Shown piece by piece: positions 48,741 through 59,516 of a stretch of DNA of 64,000 nucleotides. A program made the position numbers and the translations under genes. Positions within the stretch are counted from its first letter, which is position 1; every line of letters begins with the position of its first letter. Source of the stretch: Aphelenchoides besseyi (lineage: Eukaryota > Nematoda > Chromadorea > Rhabditida > Aphelenchoididae); contig JAMPIQ010000001.1 in NCBI GenBank assembly GCA_024699855.1, positions 8,804,001-8,868,000 of the forward strand. Direction: 5' to 3'. Below the pieces are notes generated by a model. It made no database searches, was not told the origin of the DNA, and saw nothing but the letters and a program-made list of their open reading frames with translations.

Positions 48741-51700
48741 ATGAAGTCTACGGTACGTTCGATCATGCAAAATTACAAGACCGTCCTGAAGTCCAAGTAT
48801 ATGGGCAAATATCCGGTGACGGTATTTGAGTCGAAGCGATCGGGTCTGCATGTTGCCCTTGTCCAAGTGCAAGGACCAACGGTTTCTTGTCAGATCAATT
48901 TGGCCACGCCCACCAGAACCGAAGATGGATTACCTCACACGCTTGAGCATTTAGTATTCATGGGCTCGAAACTATTTCCATACAAAGGCGCGTTAGATTT
49001 GCTGTCTTTGCAAGCGCTCTCAGTAGGCGGAACAAACGCGTTCACTTCACAGGTAGAAATCAGTCTTTCTTTTGTATTAGAACAATGTCTTGTTTATAAC
49101 AATCATTAACTCAGGCATTTTAGGAGTACACTTCATACACAGTGAAAACGATTGGAAGCACTGGAATGCAGCAATTTCTCCCGATCTACGGCGACCACTT
49201 GTTGAATCCGATTCTCAACCATAGAAACTATCAAACCGAAGTCTATCACATTAACGAAAAGGGACAGGAAGCTGGAGTCGTGTATTCGGAAATGCAGGAA
49301 ATCGAAAAGAATCTGGACAACATGGTTTGTTTCAAGTTTAAAGATTGTTTTATGTTCTCGCAATTTCAGGTCCACTTTAAACGACTTCAAAACGTGTATC
49401 CGACATGTCCAGCTTTGCATGTGCAAACTGGCGGCCGTCTGAAGGAAATTCGCGAGTTGTGTTCAGCTGAACGAGTCCAAGATTACCATCGACGTTTTTA
49501 CCATCTGCGGAACATGTGGATTATGTTGGTGGGATCGATGAAACCCGAAGAGCTGTTGAAATACGTGGATCAAATTGACCAGTCAAACAAATCGCCTGAT
49601 AATTTCGAAAAACCGTTTGTCAACATGAACGTTCCGGATATTCGAAGCGATTGGAAAACTCCGTTGGTTGTTCGGGCTCCTGATCCGAATCAATCATCAA
49701 CCGGCACCGTTCAAATTGCATTCTTAAGTCGATCTTCAAAGATATGTTGTTTCTGAGCACTACATGGGCTGATAGTTTTTTTAGGACTATGAGTTTCAAG
49801 TAGCAGTTTGTGATGTAAGACTTTTTGCTAAATCTTCTAAAGAAATATAAATGCCTAGATTTTGGATGCCTACTTAACCACATCGACAAGCGCTCCCTTG
49901 CAACGTGAAATGGTTCTGATTCAACGACCATTCTGTAATTCGGTGATTTTGGTCATGAACGTAAACACTCGATGCGAAATCTACGCTCATTTTACCGACG
50001 TTCCGTTGGATCGAATGAACGAAGTTGCTCCAAAGTTTTTCGAGGTAATAAAACAATCAGCTTCGAACATCGATTTGGAACGAATTCATCACATCATACG
50101 TCGACAAATAAACAAGATCAATTCACAGGTAAGTCCCTGCTTCAATCCGTTTCTTTAGTTTTGTTTTAGTTGGAGGGCGATTTCTCTGCCGGTGTCTTTA
50201 GTGCACTCACAAATTTGCAATTGTTCGAAGACAATTATTCGAACCAAGAATACATCGACCGTATCATGAATCCCATTTTAATCTACGAGCTTCTACTCAC
50301 TCGTCCTGCTGCGTATTGGGCCGATTTGATAGGCGAGATCTTCACGAACAACTGTATTGTGGTTCATGGAAAGCCTGATTTTGAATTAGCGATATCATCT
50401 GAAAGAGAAGAGAAAGAAAGACTGAAGAAATTGTCAGAAGACCAACAAGCATTGGCTTGTCATCGTTTGGCTCCTGAAGACACAAGCAATGCCGTAAGAC
50501 ACGTTCTTAATTGAACTAATTGAATACAAAAATTTTAGACTTGTCGTCCTTCATTCGACGTTTTTCACGGAACAAACGAGCTGCCCGCCATTGACACTTT
50601 TCGAATTCAAACTTCAGTTCTCGATCCAAAATCAAATGAGCTTAAATTCGACAAGTTTCCGTTCACATCGATAGTTCACTCATTGGACTCGAACTTCATT
50701 CGAGTAAGTAGACGATTTGCTTCAGTTTCATTTTTGTATTTTAGGCCGTTTTCTTGTTCGATTTGAAAGATGTTCCGTTGGAGTTGCGAAAATACACGAT
50801 GTTATTCTCCGGATTGCTTTTCTCGTCTGCCGCAAAAGTTGATGGCCAACTTCTTAATGCCGAACAAGTAGCTGATTTGCTTACAAAAGAGATCATGAGT
50901 AACAGCTGTAATACCGGTCTAAGTGGAAATTTCAAGCATTTTCTTCATCTGTACTTAGAGGTAACTTTAATATTGTTCAATAAGTTAAAATGAATTTATG
51001 TTCAGCTCCCGGCTAATGAGTACGAAAACCTACCGAAATGGACCAAAGCTCTTTTGCTCGATACGCAATTCGATTCAGCAAAAATTCTTTCGATTGTTAA
51101 GAATTTGGCCAACACCTCGTCGTCCACCAAACGAGATGGTTATACGATGTGCTCAGCGTTGATGACAAGCATGAACGTGATTAAAGGTAGTTGTTAAAGA
51201 TGTTTTCTTGTTATTCTGGTTGTTCTTCTCAGGCCATGAAAAGCGATTCTATGATCCAGTTGTCCTCGAAAACTTTCACCGCGAATTGGCAACAAAACTG
51301 GAGAGTGACAAGTCGACTGAAACAGCAAAAGAAATCATCGACAACTTGAATCGACTGCGTTCAGCAATTTTAAGTTCTCCAATGAACTTGCAATTACTGT
51401 GTGATCCGGAACGTGTTGAGACGTCAAAACCATTGTCCAACGATGTCTGGAGCTTTATGAGGTCCGCAAAAGCCTCGAAGAAAATTACGGTCAGTTGTTC
51501 TCACCATTTATAAACTTATATTTTCAGGCATCATACGAAAAAGACGTTGAACCATTCAGAGTTTGGACGCCTTCGTCGCGTTATTTGACTCTGGATACTT
51601 CTGATGCATCGTATGTTGCTGTTAAACAACGGGCTGTTATCGAATCGGGGAGTCCGGAGCACGTTGCTCTTTTGATTTTCTGCAACTACTTTTCGATGAC

Positions 51701-52291
51701 TGAGGGATTGTTGTGGAACGAGATCAGAGGTTGTGGACTTGCTTATGCGGCACAGATTTCGTATTCGAAAATCTCCAACACACTTTCTCTGTTGTTATAT
51801 CGTTGCAGTCGTCCAGACATTGCTTACACGACATGTAAAAAGACGATGGTCGGTTTAATGCTAGAATTTAAGTTGTTTAAATGAAACTTTTAGACCAATT
51901 TCTTGGAGAATCCAGTCGACAACGTTCTTTTTGATTTGGCAAAGAAAGGAGTCGTTTCAGCGTTAATGAACCGCTATCAAACTCTGTCAACAACGGCGTG
52001 GGCAACAGTATCCGATAATTTGCGCGGAATGAGTATGGAGAATACAAGGTTGGTTTCTTTCGACTATGAATTTGTGTACAACTTTTTTGCAGGAAATTGA
52101 CAGAAAACGTTTGGAACGCGAAAATGGATGAATCCTTCAAATTGGCTGCTCCGTTCTTGACTCAGTTGTTTGACGAGCAGCAAACGTTACGTGCAATCGT
52201 CTGTCCAAGTGCTAAATTGGATGATGTTAAGAGGACATTCAATGGCATTGACAAGGCTGAAATCTCTGACTTGCAATACACTCCTGAATGA
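48741..52291 (+). CDS. M16 family zinc metallopeptidase, copy 2 (tandem paralog)
   Basis: Thirteen exons: 48741-49052, 49124-49324, 49370-49741, 49785-49814, 49859-50128, 50170-50493, 50539-50703, 50745-50960, 51006-51186, 51233-51489, 51528-51848, 51894-52048 and 52093-52291. It is clearly paralogous to copy 1 along its length: HTLEH in LPHTLEHLVFMGSK and GVVYSEMQ keep the zinc ligands, and RNMWIMLVGS, APLQREMV and NLRGMSMEN match copy 1. Intron positions differ in several places, including a 30-nt exon (49785-49814). The intron before that exon begins ATATGT instead of GT. An acceptor TTTTCAG ends 3 nt before the ATG. Expected role: intracellular peptide degradation, as for copy 1. Confidence 0.9.
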
Positions 52292-52435
52292 GTTTGTTTT
52301 AGTTTTTTTTTCATTAAAATTGTTCTTGAAGACGTTATTGTCAAATTATTGCTCTTGCACTAAAGAAAACTGAATCGTGAATACTGTCACTACCAACAAG
52401 TGTTATCATTCTTTTTATTGCACCTATCCAACTGA

Positions 52436-54864
52436 TTACTCTTTCTCGTTTGCCAATTCATCCAACGATTGCGTACTTAATTCCTCTTTTACTGGACTCA
52501 ACGACCATTCAACTCGAGCTGTTCGGTTGGGTTCCTCTTTCGCGAATACTTTTGAATCGACGTATTTGTATCTCACGGCCAGAAAAGCAAAAATCGACAT
52601 TACGGTTAACATGACACCTACAAACAATCTACGAATGACATAATAACAACTTACCGGCATAGAAAAACATTTGGGTTGCCGGATTCTCAAAAATTTTCGA
52701 TCCGAGAATGAACATGTTGATCAAATTACCAAAGAAAATGGTCATCAACCAAACTGCCTGAAGTAAGCTCTTCATCGACGGCGCTGCTTGAGAATATGCG
52801 AATTCCTAAAAGCGTTTATAGTTAAGAAAAAAGAACGAACACTGACTAGAGCCGTACAACAGATGAGAACTTCACCGACGCTAATCGCCAAGATCTGAGG
52901 AAGTTGCCATAAAATGGAAATCGTGTTCTCTTTAATCAATGTCCGAATCTTATTCTCCGATTTTAAGTACAGAGTGTAATCGTCTTCCAATTCCAAAACA
53001 TAAACTCCACCCATTGATGCACGTATTTGTCTGAAGATTCATCGTTAGCACGCACTCCATAAACTTACATCTCAAAGCCATCTCCATAAACAAAACGGTA
53101 ATTGGGACGTCCAAAAGTCAACGGCAAAATGTCAATCTGAACACCATTTCCAATCTCTCCTTTTTGAACTTCATTGTCGTTTGAATCCAAAATCCGATAA
53201 GATTGACCGTTCAGTTTTGACTGTGGGTTTACGGACAAATAAAAACGCGTTTTTCCATTCGGCGGTTTTGAGTTTTCAAACGGAAAAGAAGTGACCAGCG
53301 TTCTAAAAATAACGTTTAACATTTATGAAATGAAGAAATGAATACCGATTTTGTTCATTCAAATAAACGCCCACAACGTATGTTTTCTTCTCCTCCAAAA
53401 TTAACCCAAATCGTCGACCATCGTCGCTAATCAACTCGTTGAAAACTGTTGGCCATTCGTTCTGGCCCTTTTGCAGAATGTAAGGACCGTGTTCACTCCA
53501 CACACGCGAATCCGAGGATCCAATTCGAAAAAGAAGTGAATTTCCAGGAGATGCCTGATCAATTGAAGTTTTCTGAATTTCTAACTAAACAAAAGAGTCT
53601 ATTGAAAGCAAAAGGTAAATTTGAAAACCTGAAGAAAAGCGCACATCAGAAATGAAGAGCCGACTATGAATCCACCGGTAGCCATACGCCTTAACGGTGT
53701 GATCTTACAAATCTTCCCAACTGTCGGAAAGATAAATGACTCAAAGAGAAACAGCGAAATCAAAACAACCAAACAGTTGAAAAGATTCATTTGATCCGGT
53801 AAGATGACTATCCGATCGAATATACGCCCATCCAAGGCACGCGCCTGAACGGCTTCAATGTATTGTTTGTTATTAATCTAAAACATACCTGAATAATCCA
53901 CGTACTTCCTTGTTGTTCCGATAACGCTGAATAGAAAGGCAACGGAAGTAAGATGACGATAACTCCAATCAACGAACGAACTGCATTCACATGATGACGG
54001 TCGTATTCACTCGGAGCGTAATCCAACCAATCCAATATCTCCGATTTTTTCGATTGACCTTCTAAGATTGCTTTCAGTTTGCGATACAAACAGATTCCAA
54101 TACACGAGGCCACTTTGGTAATAATGTTGTCCTTATCTGCATCTCGTATTCGATAGTATTTATAGCCGAGAATAAAAATTGCTACTGCAACCAAAAGTAG
54201 AATCGAAGGAACTCCAAATGCCAACGGGAAACAATAATCGGATCCAAAACACTGCAAATGACCGCGTAGCATTGGAGTCAGAAACATTGAGCACAACGCT
54301 CCGAGATTGATTGAAAAATAGAAAAACGAGAAGAATCTGGAGCGTTCATTTTCTCGATTCTCATCAAACTAAAATAGTTGGTATAATTGGCAAAATTGAA
54401 AACCTACTTGGTCAGCAGCAAATGCCGAGACACACGGCTTGATTCCTCCGGTAGCCAACGCAATAACCAAAAGACCAGAGAAGCCGAGAAACGAACGAAC
54501 AGTGAAATCGAGAGTTGCAATCGAACCAACGGACAAACAAAGTGCTCCAAGAATGTAGATCGACGATCCCTAAACGAGAACAGTCGTCAGTTCGATGCTA
54601 CGAACTCACCAGAATTATGACTTTGAATCGCCCGAAATAGTTGTCAGCGAGAATCGATCCGAAAACCGGTGAGAAAAAGGCGAGGGATAGAAATGCATGG
54701 TAAATCAAATAAGCAGTGGGCTCGCTGAATCCGTGCTCGTTAATTAAGTAGAGAGTCAGAACCGTTCTTAAGCCGTGATAGCAACATCTTTCACTGAACT
54801 CGTTGCCAAGAATGAAATAAACAGACGGCGGATAACTTCGTAGTGATTGCAATATTCCAGTCAT
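52436..54864 (-). CDS. Proton-coupled oligopeptide transporter (SLC15/PTR2 family)
   Basis: Nine minus-strand exons, 5' to 3': 54864-54610, 54569-54408, 54368-53889, 53877-53629, 53572-53346, 53302-53069, 53030-52847, 52805-52655 and 52617-52436. The N-terminus has the POT signature region: ILGNEFSERCCYHGLRTVLT (the ExxER-type motif, here EFSER) and then FGSILADNYFGRFK. Later come GGIKPCVSAFAADQFDENR, the second PTR2 signature, several TM helices, a large extracellular domain between TM9 and TM10 (exons 5-7, including EEKKTYVVGVYLNEQNR), and closing TM helices with QAAPSMKSLLQAVWL. It imports di- and tripeptides with protons at the plasma membrane, as in nematode gut. Length about 700 residues is typical. 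The gene is convergent with the M16 pair; their stops are only 144 nt apart. Confidence 0.93.
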
Positions 54865-57800
54865 GTCGAGTGAATTTACTGACGGTTAGTCGGGAGTTAA
54901 GTTTTAAAATTTTTAATCGAAAGTCTTTGCATGAATTAACACGCAGACTTAAAGTTCGATTACAAGAGCAATGCACATTGACAATCCCGCTAAACGAGCA
55001 ATGCACTCGACAAATGACCTTTTCAGTAGAGTTTCTTGGTTACATCAATTGAACACATTACACATCCTGAATTTATTTTTATTTTGTAGTTTCCACCACA
55101 AACTAATCAGGTATTCAAATTTGAGTTTCGTCTCGTCGCATTTCGAGCAATGAGATTGCCAACCCAGAGCCATCGATTGAGAGAATTGCAACAAAAGGAA
55201 GTGCGTGTTCAGAATTACAAACGCGTCTTCGTTCTCGATTACACGCAACAGCTGTTTACGTGGACGGAAATAGAAGTGATTTCTCAACTGTCAATTTGAC
55301 AGTTTTTGTGCGATCTTTCCATTAGAAAGCCAATTTGATCAATCACTTTGTGATTCGTGAATGAAGTGCGGTTGCCAATTTGATCGTCAGCGGAACACAC
55401 GCCCTCGAGCTTTGAAGAACAACCGACCGTTCGACGGCAATTTTCTTTAACGTTCCGCGAATCGAAAACAAAAGAACGAACGTTCGTTCACATGTGCCGT
55501 TCGTTTTGGAGAACGACGACAATTCTAATTAAGCGCCAATCGTTTTGGATTCAATTCATATATTAATTTGAAGGTTTTGTGAATCGAAGTTTACGTGTTT
55601 GATGAAGTCACTTGTCGTTGCGAACACTCGATCTTTTTCCGCATGTGCTTTTGGCCGTTTGCTTTCGCCAAGTTCAGACGAACAGAAGCGTAATAGCTTT
55701 TAGGCGGAAGTAAAAAAACGTTCGGCAGACAATATCTTTACGGTAGTTCGAAGGTATCAAGAAGCCGATTGAAAAGCATCTGAGATGATCATCTTATTCG
55801 TTTCGTGCATAATCAGCCTCTCGGTCGTCATTCTATCAAGTCGACGAGAGAAATTGAATTGCTGACCATGAAAACAAGCCGCTCGACTGCAATCTGCGTT
55901 CTCGTTTTTACAATCAAAACATTCGCGAAATTACGATTTTAATCGATTGGAAGCTACAAATGACCTCCGGTTCGTGAAACTGCTTCTACAGAAAGCGTGA
56001 TTGTATTCTTGATGTCAAGTGGCCGAATGTTTGCACAACAAGTTTGATTCGCGTGCTTTCAACTTTTGAAGTCGAAACGCGTGTTTTCTGTTCATCACCC
56101 GAAAAGTTCAGCGAAGTCATTTGATGTAGAAAATAGGGGTTTAGCTTCCAAGGTGCATTTGTGTTCGGTTTTTTATGAGAAAACGAAGCACTGATGATGA
56201 GTGGAACGGACGAGAAATTTTGCGACGACGTTTCTTCGGGTAAACGCTCTTTGCCGCTGTTTGTTTTTCGCGTTTATCAACCCGTTTGGTGGTGAATCTG
56301 CAACATCACGCCGTCATCCAATTTGATTCGAAGCGCCTTTTGCCGCCAGCAATCGCTTTTTTGTTTTACATATTCGAAAACGGAAATCACGCCAACGGTC
56401 CCGAAATCGACGAGCACCAACCGTCCCCTGTGGTTTCACATCTGTTGGTGTTTGTTTATGAATTGTGGTGCACGTGAATCGCCAATAAAGTGCGGTAGCG
56501 ATGTAGTGCTCGCGTACGTTGAAGTTCATTAAGATAAACAAAAAGAGCTTAAAAATGTTAAATTGAATTTCTCGTACTGTTGAGAGGCTTGAGTAAGAGG
56601 TCGTGTACTTTAAACGACTTTAAATTCGACAACTCTTTTAAAAGCATTTGTTTTCATAAAGAAACTGTAATTCACTTTTTGATCAAATTTTTCTCATCGT
56701 TTCCAACTCAAAACCGTCAACAAACTTTTTATGTTTTCCGAACGATTGACTTTCTAGCCATTGGCTTGTTCGTGTACTTTGTCCGAGAGAGTGATCGGCA
56801 AGCAATTGAACGAAATTGATGAGCTTGTTGGTCTCGTGGCAGCCTCAACGTGCCTACTTCTGACAAAACTTATGCCACGGCTCATCTATCGTCACTTCTC
56901 TTTTACTGCACACATTCTTCGCTGCGGTAACCATGATTCGAAAACATTGTCTTTGATGTCTGAAACCTTTGCACGATCTTTTTTATCATCTTTATGATTT
57001 GTGTCTTGATGAAAGCAATTTAATGATCACCAATTAATGTTTTGAAAATCCGATGGGGTTTAAAGGTTTTGAGAGATTAAGACATCTTTACGTGTAACTC
57101 TGTTTATCTGACTGCTGATAAGATCGTTTAATAGAACGGTCGCTATTGACTAAGAGAACTTGAAATTTTTATTGCTAAGCGCATTTGGTGCTTATTTCAT
57201 CAGTAGTTTTTTAGACTTTGAAGCCTATAAAATCATTTTGAATGTGTTCAAATAATGCTTACTCATACGTTTGTCCGAATTTCTGCCGCTTTGAACCGCT
57301 TGAGTTCTTTCATTACCTAAGAGTTGATTCGCATCGACCAGATTATATCCTTTCAACTTGTCAAGGCGGCAGTGCATTTGATCAAAAAACTCGTTCATCG
57401 TTCTTTGGAGGTAAACGCGAGTAGTAAAAGTTGTGCCGATGATCAAAAACGAAACGGCCGTCTCGCTCTCTCGCCAACCGAAACGATCAAACAACGACCG
57501 GGTTTTGGACGAGCAGCGTGTTGACAATGCGGCTGCCCCATTGCCAACTGACCATTCGAAAGAGCGCATTTATTCACATGATTAGCGAAGGCATTTCAAT
57601 TCTTTTATTAAGGGTTTGGATTAGAGCTAAAAAATCTTCTCATCCACGTGTTTTGCGAGCAATTAGATTGCGGGCGCATTGCTGCGAGTGACCAACGATA
57701 GCAACTGATCTTTGTTTAAAGCTATCTGCTTATCAACTTTTGCCAATCTCATGCACGGTCTTAAGAACCGGCCGCAAACGTCAGGAACTGCGCAATCGTT

Positions 57801-58041
57801 GCCTACGGTTAGTGTTGCGCGACGATTGATGAGATTTTTAAACGAAGATCTCATGCATTCGATCAGTTTTACGACTCGCCTTTCTTTGTAATCGTCGATA
57901 CTTCTCATCACCAATTTATCGTGCGACTGACCTCCAATCGACGCGTCGCCCTGTTAGCTCTTTTTCTCGTTTTGACTTCGGGGCATTATGGCAGGATCTT
58001 AGACTAAACAACGCTGTCGTCTTGTATTTTTGTTCGTTTTA
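54865..58041. other. Intergenic region, no gene recognised
   Basis: About 3.2 kb upstream of the peptide transporter with no supported gene. Short frames at 56286-57000 (+) and 57225-57914 (-) lack motifs and joinable exons. It should contain the transporter promoter near 54.9-55.3 kb. Confidence 0.5.
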
Positions 58042-58132
58042 CACGGTGTCCGAGTGAATATTGACGATAAGAAACGCTTATTTATGTTGTTACTGAACCG
58101 ATTTTCCTGCGCTTTTTTGCGTTATGTCCGGA
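58042..58132. repeat. Left terminal inverted repeat of mariner-like element
   Basis: About 90 bp matching 58919-59009 in reverse complement with a few differences; starts CACGGTGTCC and ends near GTTATGTCCGG. Confidence 0.85.
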
Positions 58133-58918
58133 ATTAGATGCCATTTTATTATCTATCAAAAATTCTTTAAATTCATCATAGAAAGTGCCGTAATATTAAT
58201 TTCGCCGAAAGAGATAACTTTTTTGCTCATTTTTGTTCCCGTTTTATTCAAATTTCCACACTGCGCCCGCCTCTATCAATAACCATTCCCAATCGATGTT
58301 CGTAGTCGTCAACTGCTTTGTTGATCATTGATTGTGGCAATTCATTGACTTTATGTTGGATTTGTTCTTGAAGGTCATCGAGACTATCGGGGTTTTGTTC
58401 GGTAAACGCGGCTCTTCAGGTATCCCCATAGGAAAAAGTCGTAAGGTGTCAAATCAGGGCTATAGGGCGGCCAAACAAGTGGACCAACAGATTGATTCGC
58501 ATCAAACGCAAAAATTCTTCGACCGCTTCTTCTGTACGCGCAGATCTTAAAGGAAAAGTGCTAAAGAAGGAGAAGTCAAACCGTTGACGGCCCTGATGAC
58601 TTTCTCCCACAATCCTCGCGCATCAAGAAGGAATCACGCCCACGAGCAAAATTTGCTGATGCTGGAACGGCTTTATGACGGCCGAAATGTCGACGAAAAC
58701 GTTGTTGAACAGTCACCTGACTTTTAGTTTTCACAAATTCAAGTACACAAAACGCTTTCTGTTCTGATGTCCATTTGACTTTTTGAAGCGCAAATGAGGA
58801 AAAGAATACCGTTTTCTTATCAAAAAAACTCATTCAAAAGACCGATTTCAAAAATGCAAAATCAATTGACCTCGAGTAAAATTTCAAAGATTTTTGATAG
58901 GAATAAAATGGCATCAAA

Positions 58919-59009
58919 TACCGGACATAACGCAAAAAAGGCAAGGAAATCGATTCAGTAACAACATAAATAAGCGTTTCTTATCGTCAATATTCACTGG
59001 AACACCGTG
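58919..59009. repeat. Right terminal inverted repeat of mariner-like element
   Basis: Reverse complement of the left repeat; begins near CCGGACATAACGC and ends GGAACACCGTG followed by TA. Confidence 0.85.
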
Positions 59010-59516
59010 TAGTTGACTTTTTGTGTTTTATTTTAACGCTGAAACGTTTACTGATTGTTTTCGTGCTTTTTATCTCGATTCGTTCCACTGAGCACCAGAA
59101 GTGGAGCCTGTGGTTTGTATTGTCCTTCCTTCTACGGAGTATTTATCATAGTAAATGACAACTCTCTTGCAACGAGTCATTCGAATGCAGTCGGTTTTAC
59201 AATGATCATTGTCTATAGTTTGCATATTTCAACATTTTTTTTCAAATTCCACGTGATGTCGCGAGACGTTTTCAATTCTCGTGCTCTCAACATGACCGCA
59301 ACGTCTGCGGCTTCTTCTAGTCATCAGAGAGTTTGAACTGTTTCTTATTCCTTTTACTAATTAGCGTTTTATCGGGTCGCGTTAATCGATTTTACGTGTT
59401 GATTTTACATCTATTTTCTGTCTCTTAACATTGCGAACACTTCAGCGTTCTTGACTTCAAGACTTTTCGCGCTTGAACAAGACGAGTTAGTAGGTTTGTT
59501 AGCTAAAAAGCAAGCA

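Larger units (their letters stand above)
58042..59009 (-). mobile_element. Internally deleted mariner-like (IS630-type) transposon
   Basis: Inverted repeats of about 90 bp begin CACGGTGTCC at the left and end in its complement at 59009; both ends abut TA, the expected target duplication of the Tc1/mariner superfamily (58040-58041 and 59010-59011). On the minus strand the N-terminal transposase frame starts near 58833 with WTSEQKAFCVLEFVKTKSQV, a helix-turn-helix typical of arthropod and nematode mariner-like elements. It runs into a C-terminal part (about 58500-58245) with SPDLTPYDFFLWGYLKSRVY, the region of the last catalytic Asp. The middle, with the first two catalytic Asp, is missing and the frame is broken, so the copy cannot move by itself. 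Confidence 0.88.
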
